Part shown: in pieces, positions 13,306-25,468 of the stretch
Position numbering within the stretch: the stretch's first letter is position 1
Layout of the letters: every line of letters begins with the position of its first letter
Assembly: GCF_000220395.1 (NCBI RefSeq)
Contig: NW_004087746.1
Location: forward strand, 186,001-250,000
DNA: 64,000 bases
Direction of reading: 5' to 3'
Origin: Ichthyophthirius multifiliis
Lineage: Eukaryota > Ciliophora > Oligohymenophorea > Hymenostomatida
Translations under genes and position numbers: made by a program
The notes under the pieces: model-generated
Database searches by the model: none
Told to the model about the DNA's origin: nothing
What the model saw: the letters and a program-made list of their open reading frames with translations, nothing else

Positions 13306-14264
13306 ATGGCGTAGAACCTTAATAGAATACTCCCCTATAAAATAAAATAACTAGATAATTAATAATCTAATTATTATTAAAAATCTAAAATAATTAATAT
13401 AAATTAAAGTAAAATCGAAAATGAAAGTGATTTAAATTAATAAAATTGTCAATTTTTTTCTACAAGAAATTCAAATCATTAAATATTATCAAATAAATAT
13501 ATATAGTAAACATAAAAAAAATAGTTATAAGAAATTAAATTTAAAAATTTCATTTCTTACCTGAATCAATCGCCAAATTAATTTTAAACATCTTAATAAT
13601 CTTTTGAATTATTAACATAGCAATTAAAAAAAACTAACTAATTTCAAAGTCTACGAAAAAAAATAAAAGAAATGAATAATTAGCCATCTAATTTTAATAA
13701 ATATTATAATGAAAAGATTCCTTAAAATTTATAAGTAACACCCGAATCAGAAGAATTTTTAAGAAAAAAATTAATAAAAATGAATATTGCTAAAAAAAAT
13801 AAAAGTTAATTAATATAACTTAAAAGTAAAAAAAATTAAATTTTTTTATATAATTTATAGATGATTAATAAAAAATGAACGTTAAAATGATATTTTTTTA
13901 GAAAAATAATAACAATATCTTTAATTAAACAAAATAACCAAATCATTTATAAAACTTTAATAAACCTGAAAGTTAGATTAAAATTTAAAAGTTTTTAATT
14001 TAAAAAAATAAAGATAATAAAGTAACTTAAGAAATAATTTGTAATTATATAAATAAGAACCGAAAATTTTTAAACGGAATTAATAATAGAATAGATGAAG
14101 AAAAAGCTAATACCCCTTTTCCTCATTAGTATTTTTAAGCCACTTTTAATTGTATAAAGAATATTAAATATGCACAGAAGTTATATGGATATAATGAACA
14201 TAATATGTAAAAAAATAATTTATTACTTGAATAAGTTATACTTAATAGGATAAACTTAAAATGA
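13306..14264 (+). CDS. Hypothetical protein, Gln/Asn/Lys-rich
   Basis: Two exons (13306-13825, 13861-14264) around a 35-nt intron give 307 residues starting MAQNLNRILPYK. No family is recognised. The middle is Gln/Asn-rich and likely disordered. Better-ordered stretches are FKNFISYLNQSPNQFQ, LRKKIKEMNNQPSNF and the C-terminal FPHQYFQATFNCIKNIKYAQ. No signal peptide or membrane segment is visible. The gene is real by open frame, consistent codon use and clean splice; the function is unknown. It converges on the next gene with only 77 bp between stops. Confidence 0.7.
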
Positions 14265-14341
14265 ATGAAGTAAAGTTATTAAAAGCATAAATATATATAT
14301 ATATTTTCTTTTTTATTAATTTTTTGTTTGAAATTTTTTTT

Positions 14342-15973
14342 TCAAAATTATATGAGTTTTTATTTATGTTACATATATATTTAATCGGCTTTTTAAATTA
14401 ATTTTTCAGTTAATAGTTCGAATTGCTTATGAATTTCTTTTATAAAAAAACTATCATTCAAAATTTCTATTAACTTATTTCTATTACACAATCCTGTAGC
14501 AATTCCTTCAGTTTCAGTTTATTATTAAATTTCCTTTTATTAATTTTTCATATGTTTTAAACTTATGGGAGTTTCTAAATTTAAAGGTAAATATTTTTTT
14601 AATGTATTATTATTTTATATTTATATGCTTTTATTTTTTAGAAATTCGAATAAAATATAAAATATTAGGCTTGATAAAATAGCTGAGTTTTTATTTAAGA
14701 TTGGTGTATTTTAAATTAAAAAACATTACCAAGGTTTAATAATTATATTAAATAATCCATATATAATCAAAAAATGTAAAATAATCATTTATTTTTATAC
14801 AAAAGTTATGTTTACTAACTATCCTATTTTATTAAGTTCTAATCTTTATAATATAAATTTTGGCCAAAATTCATTTAGAGGAAATTCATATTAATTAATT
14901 AATTTAGATATGAATATGATAAAAAATGAATTATCATTAACTTTATTTATATTTATTTATAATTATTATATTAAAAAAAATATATGATATTTAATCAATT
15001 TTTAATATTATTATGATATTTTTTAGTCCTATATTTTATAAAATTCCAATGCTTTTTGTTCTTAAAATAAATTGGTTAGTTCTTATTAGGAAGAATCAAT
15101 TACAAATTACATGCAATCTAAAATTGCAATTTATAAATTATCTTGTAAGCTTTCATTGAAAGCATTTCTTTTATTTTTTATTGCTTAATCTATTCTTAAC
15201 CAGAAATTTTATACAAAAGTTATTTTTTTAATTAGTTATTTTAATTTTTGACTATTTTTTTAATTATTATTTTATTTCTCCTAGTCATCAATTATTTTAT
15301 TTTATTTCTCCTAGTCATCAATTATTTTATTTTATTTCTCCTAATCATCAATTATTTTATTTTATTTCTCCTAGTCATCAACTGTTTTATTTTATTTCTC
15401 CTAGTCATTAATTGCTTTATTTTATTTCTCCTAGTCATTAATTGCTTTATTTTATTTCTTCTAGTTATCTATTGTTTTATTTTATTTTTCCTAGTTATTA
15501 ATTGTTTTATTTTATTTCTCCTTTTTATCAATTATTATATTTTATTTCTCATAGTTATTAATTGTTTAATTTTATTTCTACTTGTTATCAATTGTTTTAT
15601 TTTATTTCTCTTAGTTATTAATTGTTTTATTTTATTTCTCTTTGTTATTAATTTTTTTATTTTATTTCTCCTTGTTATCAATTGTTTTATTTTATTTCTC
15701 CTTGTTATCAATTGTTATATCTTATTATAAGTTTATATATTATTTATTTCTATGATCATATAATTATGCTATTTTAACATTAAATTTAATTTTGCTTGAG
15801 GGAGAATTTAAATTTGAATGAGAAAGGTTTTTAATTTTTTCTTCTTTTACATTAACTTTTACCTTAAATTCGTTTAAATAAATCTTTGAGGCTTAGTAAA
15901 CTGAATAATTTTACATTTAAACTCTATTAAATTTTTTTTATTAGATAATAATTTTATTTTGAGGATCAAACAT
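14342..15973 (-). CDS. Hypothetical protein with ~15 decapeptide repeats
   Basis: A single frame of 543 residues from ATG at 15973 (MFDPQNK) to TGA. Residues ~85-235 are about 15 copies of a ten-residue unit, consensus K-(I/T)-I-D-(D/N)-(Q/K)-E-K-Q-N, encoded by a 30-bp DNA repeat. The repeat is highly charged and polar and probably disordered or helical. It is followed by a non-repetitive region (NFWLRIDQAIKNKRNAF, LTNLFQEQKALEFYK, hydrophobic FLIIYGLFNIIIKPW) and a C-terminal part with ETEGIATGLCNRNKLIEIL. Family unknown. A further coding-like stretch beginning MNDDLLKMNN upstream (to ~16229) would join if the T12 run at 16039-16050 were one base different, so the N-terminus is uncertain. 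Confidence 0.65.
15266..15725. repeat. 30-bp tandem repeat, about 15 copies, inside the CDS
   Basis: The plus-strand unit is TTTATTTCTCC followed by TAGTCATCAATTATTTTAT. It is repeated head to tail with a strict 30-bp period and a few substitutions per copy, concentrated at TAGTCATCA versus TTGTTATCA. The constant length keeps the minus-strand reading frame. It is a coding minisatellite. Confidence 0.9.
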
Positions 15974-16229
15974 ATTTCTTTGTTAGATTAACGCGTCTTT
16001 TTAATTTAATAATTTTTTTGAAATAAAACTATATGAAATTTTTTTTTTTTAGGTGTTAATATTTAATTTAATTAAGGAAATTTGTAGTTAATAGATTCTT
16101 ATTATTAATTATTTTAATTAATATATTATTAATTCTTAAGAATTATGTTATTTATTGATTCTAATTTTTAAATATGTCTACTTTTTTATCTTTTATAAAT
16201 TAAATTATTCATTTTTAATAAATCATCAT

Positions 16230-17200
16230 TCATCTTTTTTTTTATAAAAATTTGTTAAAATAAAATTTGTTAAAAATTTTCTAATTAATAATGAAATAAA
16301 AAAAAAATTGATATTTTATTTAAAAATAGACAATTATTTTATAAGAAAAAAAGATATCCGAAAATACAGTAATCAACATAAAACAGCTAAAATTTTAAGA
16401 AACAGAACTCATATAGCAAAAGCAGCTCAAATCATTAGAAATCCTACGACTCCAAATCATATGAAAAAAAAATGAACTTTGCTATGAAAAGGCAAGATGA
16501 CATACTGGAAATATATTAGAGATTAATAAAATACGAGTAAAGCTTACTCAAAAGTACTATTTGAATATTGAATAATTACGCGAACTGTTTCTGGAAAATA
16601 TAGAGTATGACACTAACCCATTGAGATATTTCAAGTGAAAAAACGTACGAAGCACAATCTTTAAAATCTTAGAGCCCTTTATGAAAAAACTATTAATTTT
16701 ATTTAAATGAATAACAAAAATTCTCTATAATATTTAGTTAAATTATTGAAAAATAGGTAGTCTGGAGATATAATCTTATTAAAGACAAAAATTCTTAAAA
16801 AAATAAGAAGATTATGAAACACTAAACTTTTAAAAGCTAATATAAATAACATTTAGTAACAGCTTAAAAATACAATATATGAAGGACTAAATCAAAGAAA
16901 AAATTAAACAAATAAATGACTTAATAAACTTAAATATTAAAATAATATAGAAATAAACTCAATGTTCCGAAAAAATAAAATATGATGTATGTTTTTTATA
17001 AAGATATGGAAACAAATCTAATTAATCAGAAATAAAATGTTAAAAAACATATTTTACGTAAATTAAATATCCTTGAATAAGACTGAAAAGATAGTGTAAA
17101 AATTTATATGCAGATAAGTTAATTTAATTGTAAATATGATATGATTAAAAATTGGTGAATACACTTATTTGGAAAAAAAAAATTAATTATAATTAAATAA
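16230..17200 (+). pseudogene. Decayed coding stretch of unknown family
   Basis: Coding-like peptides appear in more than one plus-strand frame. Examples are MKRQDDILEIYQRLIKYEQS near 16480-16540, LNIEQLRELFLENIEYDTNP near 16560-16620 and NLRALYEKTINFIQ near 16660-16710. No single frame or set of introns joins them. The local GC content (for example 16370-16620) is higher than in real spacers. The parts look like one ancestral gene with several breaks. I do not recognise the family. It may be a lost host gene or an old mobile-element ORF; no terminal repeats are seen. Confidence 0.5.
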
Positions 17201-17524
17201 AATCTATAATAGGTAATATATTAACATTTAAAAATAAAACTGTGTAAAAAATATCTAAAGAAATAAATATATTACAAGCTTAATTAGAAATATAATTTTA
17301 AAAAACACAAAAAAATAGAAATTAAATACGAAAAAATTAAAAATAAAATGTATAATATATAAATCAAATGAATTAAAAAATATAATAAGAGATTAGAATT
17401 AAAAAAAAATTTTATTTCAAAAAAAATATTAAATAAAATAAAAAAATAAAAATGAATTAGATTTTGTATAAAAAAATACTAAAATATAATATATAAAAGA
17501 TTAGTATGTAATTAGAAAAAATAT

Positions 17525-17528
<4 letters not shown>

Positions 17529-17576
<48 letters not shown>

Positions 17577-17602
17577 AAAAAAATAATTTTTTTAAATATT
17601 TA

Positions 17603-17670
<68 letters not shown>

Positions 17671-17690
17671 TTATTATTTTTATTGTTATT
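17529..17690. repeat. (TA)n and (TTA)n microsatellites
   Basis: About 40 bp of pure TA (17529-17570) is followed, after a short T-rich gap, by about 80 bp of TTA/ATT triplets (from ~17606). Confidence 0.9.
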
Positions 17691-18090
17691 GTTATTGTTA
17701 TTGTTATTGTTATTGTTATTGTTATTGTTATTGTTATTGTTATTGTTATTGTTATTGTTATTGTTATTGTTATTGTTATTGTTATTGTTATTGTTATTGT
17801 TATTGTTATTGTTATTGTTATTGTTATTGTTATTGTTATTGTTATTGTTATTGTTATTGTTATTGTTATTGTTATTGTTATTGTTATTGTTATTGTTATT
17901 GTTATTGTTATTGTTATTGTTATTGTTATTGTTATTGTTATTGTTATTGTTATTGTTATTGTTATTGTTATTGTTATTGTTATTGTTATTGTTATTGTTA
18001 TTGTTATTGTTATTGTTATTGTTATTGTTATTGTTATTGTTATTGTTATTGTTATTGTTATTGTTATTGTTATTGTTATTGTTATTATTT
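17683..18090. repeat. (TTATTG)n hexanucleotide satellite, ~66 copies
   Basis: Roughly 400 bp of perfect TTATTG units grow out of the adjacent TTA tract. In the ciliate code the minus strand reads as poly-Gln (CAA/TAA) or poly-Asn, and the plus strand as poly-Leu. No flanking coding frame supports translation, so I call it a satellite. Confidence 0.9.
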
Positions 18091-18882
18091 TTTAATTTAA
18101 AATAATCAAATTTAATTTGATATAAAATCCTTTTTATTATTATATTAATTATTAATGAAATTATTTTTCATCTTTAATTTTAAATCATTAATATTATAAT
18201 TTCTAAATAAATTATATTATAATAATCACATTTATAAAAATTTTAAATTATTTACTATTCATATTTTTATTATCTTCCTTTTTCATATATATAGATTAAC
18301 AAATCACATTATTTTTATTATTTATTTTTATAATATTTATTTAAAAGTATATTATAATAAATTTTATTTAAAAAAAATCATTAAATTTGACTAATTTTAT
18401 TTGAAATTATTATTTATATCTTTATTAGCAATTAAATTATTATTATATATTTATAATTTTGATATAAATTTTTCTTAAAAATATTTTTTTATGATATCTC
18501 TTAATTGCCATTATATATGAATATTTTAACAATAAACAATTTTTCTTATATCTATTTTTTTTTATATTATTCAATTTTAAAGCACAAAATATACTTGCAT
18601 TTATCCTAAATTTGTTAACAGAGAAACAAAATTTAATTTTTTTTGTTTAATTATCAGCTTTTTTACTATATCTTATTAAAAAAACTAACATATAAAAATA
18701 TATGATCAATTTTATAAAATATATAATTAATTTTTGATTAATATTTCTTAAAAAAATTATAAAAAATATATTTTTAGAATATAATAATAATTAATATTTA
18801 TTTAATTTTTTTTATAATTTATATAAATCTTATAATAATCATAAGCTATACTTCGATTAAATAATAAGAACTATTGTAATCT
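18091..18882. other. Intergenic spacer upstream of tRNA gene
   Basis: A/T-only sequence with no open frame of coding quality. I see nothing else in it. Confidence 0.6.
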
Positions 18883-18954
18883 GGTTCCATAGTATAGTGG
18901 TTAGTACTGGGGACTTTAAATCCCTTGACCTGGGTTCGAATCCCAGTGGGACCT
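18883..18954 (+). tRNA. tRNA-Gln, anticodon UUA (reads UAA)
   Basis: Full cloverleaf: acceptor stem GGTTCCA pairs with TGGGACC, anticodon stem GGGGA/TCCCT closes the loop CTTTAAA, and T-arm CTGGG-TTCGAAT-CCCAG is perfect. The anticodon TTA is at 18916-18918, so the tRNA decodes UAA. Internal promoter boxes are visible: A box in TAGTATAGTGGTTAGT, B box GGTTCGAATCC at 18933-18943. There is no intron. Tetrahymena uses dedicated tRNA-Gln species to read UAA and UAG as glutamine; this gene shows the same solution here and explains why TAA-rich frames in the window are coding. The aminoacyl identity as Gln is from family knowledge. Confidence 0.96.
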
Positions 18955-18956
18955 TA

Positions 18957-18964
18957 TTTTTTTT
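18957..18964 (+). terminator. Pol III T-run terminator
   Basis: Eight T residues start two bases after the mature 3' end of the tRNA, as expected for RNA polymerase III. Confidence 0.8.
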
Positions 18965-19126
18965 AATATTTTATAAAAATAAAATATTTAAGAAAATATA
19001 AAATAAAATTTTTTGATTTAATTTTATTATTAATACTTAAAATAAAAAAATATATATACTTTTTAATAAAATTTTAACATAAATTTATTTTATTTTTAAA
19101 TAATTTTTATGTTTATAATTTTTTAA

Positions 19127-20425
19127 TCACTAAAAGTTTTTATCCATTTAATTAACTTTGTATTCAATTTCAGAAAGAGGAGGTTCGTTATTAGATTTTG
19201 ACTTTAAATTATATAAATGCCATTCAGTTTTAAAATGTTGTCTATATTCTTCGTTTGTATAAAAGTAAGCATCTTTACAAAAAGTGCATTTTTTGCTTCC
19301 TTTAATATCTTTTTGTTCATTATGAATAATATTAGCTTCTATTTATTATTAATCTTTAACTATGTTTAATTCTTCTAGTTTCTATTGTAGATTTTTGAAT
19401 TCTTTTTCTTTTTCCTATTAAGCTTTTAAGTCGATTTAAGGATTTTTTTTTTTTTTTTTTTTTTTTAGTTTATGCTCATTATGTTCACTTTCAGAACTTT
19501 AATCTTCTTTATCTTTATCATTTTTTTTATTTTTTTATTTTTTTTTATCATCAATATCATGTTCTTCATGTTTTTTATTTTTATTTTTATTTTTACAATC
19601 ACCTTTTTCATCAATTTTTTTTTCTTCTTCAGTATTTTATCTTAATTCCAGATTTACAGTTTATACATTCTCAATTTATTAAGTTTAATCATTTTTAACT
19701 GTAGTGTCTATTTCTTCTACAAAACAACCTTCTATTTATTCTTTTGCCAAAAGAAGAATATCTCTTAGTTTATTCGACTCAATAATTACTGAAATTTCGA
19801 TTTTATTTTATGTCTAAATAGTTTTTTAAATTTTAGTTTCTAATATATTTATTGCCTATAACTTTTACAATAGTTCTTCATGTTTTTCTTTTGGGACTGA
19901 AACACTCACTAATATATCTGCTCTTTTCATATAATATTTCTTTGTGAGTATTTTTATACATTCTAAGGCTTATTTTTTAGCCGGCTAATCGTTTTTTACT
20001 ACAAAATTTATACTTTTCATAGCTTATTGAATCTAATTTACTGGAAATTTTCTATTACTGTCTGGATGAACGCATTTTTCTGTTATTATATTCACTATAT
20101 CATTATATATGTTTGATTGTTAGACTGCTCGCTCTTTTTCACCCATTTATAATTCACCTTTTTCCAATATCAATTTTATTATTTCCATTTTTTTCATGTT
20201 CTCGAAATATTTCTATAAATCAGCTTTTTTAGCTATTGTGCCATGGGATGCACTTGTATATATTTCATCAACTTATAAAACTTCAGAAATGTCTTTTTCT
20301 ACACCGTTTCGCCAATTTATAGCTTTATTTTTGTAACATACTATTTCGAAACTCATTTTGTTTATTTTATATTTTATAAATGCTACATTTGTTAATTGAA
20401 TTATACCTGTTGGTTGTTTTATCAT
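19127..20425 (-). CDS. SBDS: SBDS ribosome maturation protein with C-terminal zinc finger
   Basis: One uninterrupted 432-residue frame. The N-terminus IKQPTGIIQLTNVAF and FEIVCYKNKAINWRNGVEKD is the FYSH domain of SBDS. AKKADLQKYF, KGELQMGEKER and EKCVHPDSNRKFPVNQIQQA follow as domain I/II, and AKKQALECIKILTKKYYMKR leads into the ferredoxin-like domain III. SBDS works with the EFL1 GTPase to release eIF6 from pre-60S ribosomes. After domain III there is a Lys/Asp/Glu-rich insert with a poly-Lys run, then a C2H2 finger (C-T-F-C ... YRQH-x5-H, near residues 385-410) like the U1/jaz type. Human SBDS (250 residues) lacks this; plant and some protist SBDS have it. The frame passes through a ~24-T run without a shift. 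Confidence 0.95.
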
Positions 20426-20665
20426 ATTATTTTTTTTATTTTTCTAAATTTATAATTACTTCTATTTTTATTCTAATTAATAAATATATTTAATTAATTA
20501 TATATCAATATAATTTTTTTTCTTAATATTTTTATATACTAAGAATTTGTTTTTATAATAAATTCTTTTAATTTTTAGTTCCTTTATTTTTAATTTTTAC
20601 AAATAAATATTTTTATAAATAATTTAACAAAAATAAATATTATAAATCTTAATAATTTTATATTA

Positions 20666-23600
20666 TCAATTTTAATAAAATAGTTTAAAAATAATGCAAT
20701 CAACATTTTATTTATCATCATCTTAAGCAAACACCATAACTTCCAAAATTTAAGGAATTTCTCTTTTTAAAAGTTTTATTTTAACTTATCCACTTTCTCC
20801 TTCTTTTATATTTATTTCTTCATTTAAAATCTACAGTAAATTTTAAATTAAATAATAATAACAAATATATATTTAATACTTATAATATCTAATCATTTTA
20901 TGATGAAAAGATGTATTTTTTATTAATTTTTTCTTTATTTTTATAAAAAAAGGTTTAAATTAGGTCTTTATTCAAAGGAATATTTATAGAGAATATTTTA
21001 GAGACAAAAGGTTTTTCAGTATAAATTCTCACAATCCAAGACTTAATTAACTCATTAGTATACTAATCAACGCAATTTACTCTAATTTTTTAATCTTCAA
21101 TTTATGAGCTTTAAACTTCCATATTAATAACATTTATTTTCCCCTAAATGAGTTGAAATTCACTATTGTAAGGTTCTTTAAAATAAATAATAGATAGATT
21201 TGAAGAAAACAATTTTGCAGTTTTGGCAGAATCAGAATTAATTGTTAATTTTATTTATGACTTTTATTTTATTTAAACTTATAAATCAATACTATTTTTT
21301 TAAAAAATTTTTGTGAGTTTTATATTATATTTTACCCTTCTAATGAATATACTTATATTTCCCAATTATTTTACAGTTTTTGGAAAAATATGTCTTCATA
21401 GGCTAATACATTAAATTTTATTAATCTTCCTACTTAAGGAACTTTTAATAATAAGTTTATTTATTCTTAATCAATCCATTCATATTAAATATTCCTATTA
21501 GGTATAAATATTAAAGGCCTTTTTTTATTTTTAAATAAAATAATATTTGTCGTATGTATTTATATTATAAATTACTTTTTTTATTATGGATTTAGAATAT
21601 TTTTAATAGACATAGGAATGGAAATTTATTTATTTTCGATTTCATAAAATCTTTATACATTATCAACAATTTTTTCTAAATGTTAAACTTATAATTTAAA
21701 ACCTAAATTACAGCTAGGAGTATTTTGGCAAGTAATATTAATGTTAATAGTCCTATCATGAGTGTTTTCTTAAAGATATTTACTTTTTAATGAACAATTT
21801 TCGGCAATTTAATTACTTTTAAAATCTCTAAAAGTCAAGAACTTAAAAATTAAAATAATTCTTTATTTAGTTGGTAAAAAAAAACTTAATTTTTCTTAAT
21901 CAATAATTTTTAAGCTTAAAATATTCTCCTTTTCCTAGCCATATTCAAATTCTTCAATCATTGAAATTAATTCATCACTTCTTTAAACTAAGTTAAATTC
22001 ATTAAATCCAGTAACACTATAGTCTTAGTCATCTATATTAATAAAAAAAAGATCATCTTCATCATTTTAATTAACCAAAATATGCATTACATATTAAGCA
22101 ATACCAAATTATACAGAAATACATTTATTTTCTTATAAAAGAGTGGATAGAAGTTATCTTATATAATTGTTTTTTTAATCATCTTTGTACATTTGGATTT
22201 CTTAAATATTCTTAAGAATTTAATCGACTTTCTTTATTTATTTATATTCTTCATTTTATTAATCTTTTAAATTAATCATTTTATATCTTCTTATTCTTTC
22301 CTTAATTCTTGATTCAGGAAAATCTATAAAAAGCTTTGTAAAATTAAAAGATTGAGTACTAAATCCTATTCTAGATACATCTAAAGGTGCATTTGATTTT
22401 ATGGATTTTTTATTTCTTTCTTGTATTTATAATTGTGTGTTTTTTAATTATTCATCATGTTAGTTTTTTTATCCTTAATTACATAAATATACTAGTAATT
22501 AGCCTTTTAGCTTTTCTCCATTCATATCCATAATAGGAACTGAGTATTCCTTTTCTACTATAGCTCTTCCTTATCTTATTAAATATTTCAAAATTATCTT
22601 AGAAGAACCATATAACATTAAACTTTCGGCATCCCAAATATATATTTAAACATATTTTGTGAATAGATATTTTATAAAAGACATGTTTTGATCATCGCTT
22701 ATAAAAAATGAATCGATTACAAATTTATATAAAGGTTATTAATTTTTTGTTGTTTTTTTTATAGTTTATAAGAATTATTGGGTTTCCTGTTTGAATTTTT
22801 TCGTAGTAAAATTAATCTGTTTTAAATTCTTCGAAATTAAAAAAATTAAATGTAAAAAATATTTTTTTAGGCAGATCTATTGGTTAAGATTCTTCTTATA
22901 TTTTTAAAGCATAAAACCTAAATAATATTATCTAAGATTTGTAAATATCTTCTTTTCTATTTTTTTTTTTTTAATTTTTCGAATTTTTTATTTATTTACT
23001 CTTTTTCTAAATCTTCTTCGCATATTTAATCCATATCATCAGGTTAAGGATATTATTTTATTCCTTTTACATCATTTTAGATCATATACATTCTATCACT
23101 TTATAAGATGTTATCAAGATTTTAATTCACTACATTTTATCTTACTTTTTTTTCTATATAATTTATTTATGAGTTTTATTATAAATCCATAATTTATTTT
23201 TATCTATTTTTTAGTATTTTTTTAAAAAATAAAAATAAAAATTGTTTGATTTATATTATATTTTTATTTTTAAAAACTAACTTCTATTAGCTATTTTTTT
23301 TTTATATTTCTTTTAAATAAGATTAGTTATTTAAAAAATTCTTTTAATTAGAATAGATATCATTTAAAATTTATTTTATGTCAGTAAACTCTTTTGATGT
23401 TTAGCCTTTTATTTAATCATTTTCATCTTTTAGAAGTATTACATTTTTATTTAGTTAATCTATTTTATCTTCATAATCCATTAATAAAGCTTATAAATTT
23501 TTATAATATTAATCATTTAAATTTTAGTTTTTTTATGAATTGAGTTAGTTAATTTATTCTTACTATAATAGCTTTAATTTTTATTCTAAATCTTCTAAAT

Positions 23601-25244
23601 TTTCTATTTTATCTTCCTATTTATTTAATTCTGGTAATAATTCTTAAATATCTTCTTTTTTATCTTCTTCTGTTTTTTCATTTTCTTAGATTTTATTAGG
23701 AACAATTTAAGGTTATTTTTAAATTTCTTATTTATTTAAATCTTCTTCGTCTTCATTAAGTAAAGGATTTTTAGTGTTTTTTAAATTAATACTTGCCTTT
23801 AAAATAATTTAATCTTCTTAATTTATCTTAATCATTTTTTTATTATCATAGTTTTTTCCTCCTGTCATTAGAAAATCTTAAAACTTTTTTATATTAAATA
23901 TAAAAACTATATGTTTTTTTTAATAAATACTTCATAATTATCCGTTCCAAACTTATCACTTATATATAATGGCAAAAAACCTAAAATATACATTTAATTA
24001 AAAGATTCACATTAAATTTCGTATTAAAGTTAAAATACTAACATACTTTCTTTTTAAGCAAAAACTTTATCAATTTAATGCATTCCATTAAATTCTAATT
24101 AATTAATGTATTCTGAAGTTTATTTTTAATCTAATTTAATATTTTAACTTTAAAAACTATTAATTAAATTCCATGTATTATGGTAACCAACAATTAAATA
24201 TTTGTTTCTTATTATTAAAAATTAAAATATATATAAATTTATATAAAAATAAATTTATATTTTTATATATATTTGTACATTTATATTTTATATTTTTTTT
24301 TACTTTATTATTAAATTTTAGTCATTTTTTAATTTTTATAATTAATTTCCCATGTTTTTTGCATATTCAAGTATATATTAATCTATTTTAACTGGAATTT
24401 CTATTATTATTTTTTCTATATATATAGAATATTAAGGAAGTAAATTTATTTTATTTATTCCTAAAGGACCATTTACTCCTTATATTTCCCATTGGTTATC
24501 TACAAAAACTAAAGGAGGAATTAAATGTTTTGCTTTGTTAAATTCACTTGAAAGATCAATATCAATTTAAAAGATTATATTATTATCCTCATTTTTTGCT
24601 GCTGATGGATTTAATAAATACTAATTTGCCAAACATTTAAATATTTAAGGAGAAAAATTTCCTTCTTTTGTGATATCTATTTCTGAAATTCCAATTTATT
24701 ATTCATTTAATATTATTTAATCATGTCCGATTTCTAAATTTTTTGTTTTAATATCTTTTTAGTTTTTAAATACTTTACCTTAAACATAGAATTCTATAAT
24801 AGAATTTATTTAATTAGTTGAATTAAGCTATGTATGAAAATACAATACTATTGGAACTGCTTATAAATAAAAAATATTTTCTGAAATTCCATTATTTTAT
24901 AAAGGATATTAAATACTACTAAATGTATTTCCAACAAACGAATTAGTTTTTTTACAAAATAAATTTATAAAAAATCTTAAATAAAAAAATTGTGTATTTT
25001 TCTTATTTATATATAAAAATAAATTAAACGCGCCTATTTTTTTATTTTTCTTTTTAAAAAAAAATACATTTTGTTATTCTAATGTAATTTTATCCAATCT
25101 TATTATTTTTAATTAATAAGGTGAAGATTTTTGGCCTTCTATTTGCAGTATTTCTTTTTAATAATGATTTTTTGATCTTTACATCCATCTTTCAATTCTT
25201 TATTTTTCAAGCTAAATTTTTTATATTTATTTTTATTAATCCAT
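20666..25244 (-). CDS. NPHP4: Nephrocystin-4, ciliary transition-zone protein
   Basis: Reads from MDQQKQIQKIQLEKQRIERW (ATG at 25244) to TGA 20666-20668, about 1,480 residues; human NPHP4 is 1,426. Key matches to NPHP4 are LPKKIFFTFNFFNFEEF, VQIYIWDAESLMLYGSS then LKYLIRQGRAIVEKEY, the RIKERIRRYKM segment, IAQYVMHILVNQNDEDDL, and KLQVQHLEKIVDNVQRFYE before the last Ig-like part. Clear introns: 23884-23930 (47 nt), 21261-21292 (32 nt), 20831-20879 (49 nt). Two one-base frame changes remain, at the T12 run 22963-22974 and near the T8 run ~22763; they look like homopolymer errors rather than introns. NPHP4 works with NPHP1 and RPGRIP1L at the ciliary gate, fitting a heavily ciliated cell. Confidence 0.88.
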
Positions 25245-25468
25245 TTTAGTTTTGTTTGTATTTTTTGTTAAATTCAAAATAATATAGACAGTATGTAATT
25301 ATTAAAAAAAAAAATGAAATTTAAAGTTTATTTTAAAATAATATTTTAAAAAAAGTTATCTAAAATATATTTTTTCTTTTATAAATTTTAATTAAATTGA
25401 AAAAAAAATAAAAATAAAATATAAATAAAAACTAAATAAAAGTATAAAAAAAAATATATATATATATA

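Noticed and set aside
14560-14920. Plus-strand model MGVSKFKE with an apparent 60-nt intron
   Set aside because: The minus-strand repeat protein is continuous across the same bases with better amino-acid composition.
15266-15725. CRISPR-like array
   Set aside because: Units are contiguous with no unique spacers, and the genome is eukaryotic.
15248-15730. Plus-strand 160-residue hydrophobic repeat ORF (LLVINCFILF units)
   Set aside because: It is the antisense of the minus-strand decapeptide repeat. The minus frame continues on both sides into non-repetitive coding sequence; the plus frame does not.
17683-18105. Plus-strand poly-leucine ORF
   Set aside because: It is only the TTATTG satellite read in frame, with no non-repetitive coding sequence at either end.
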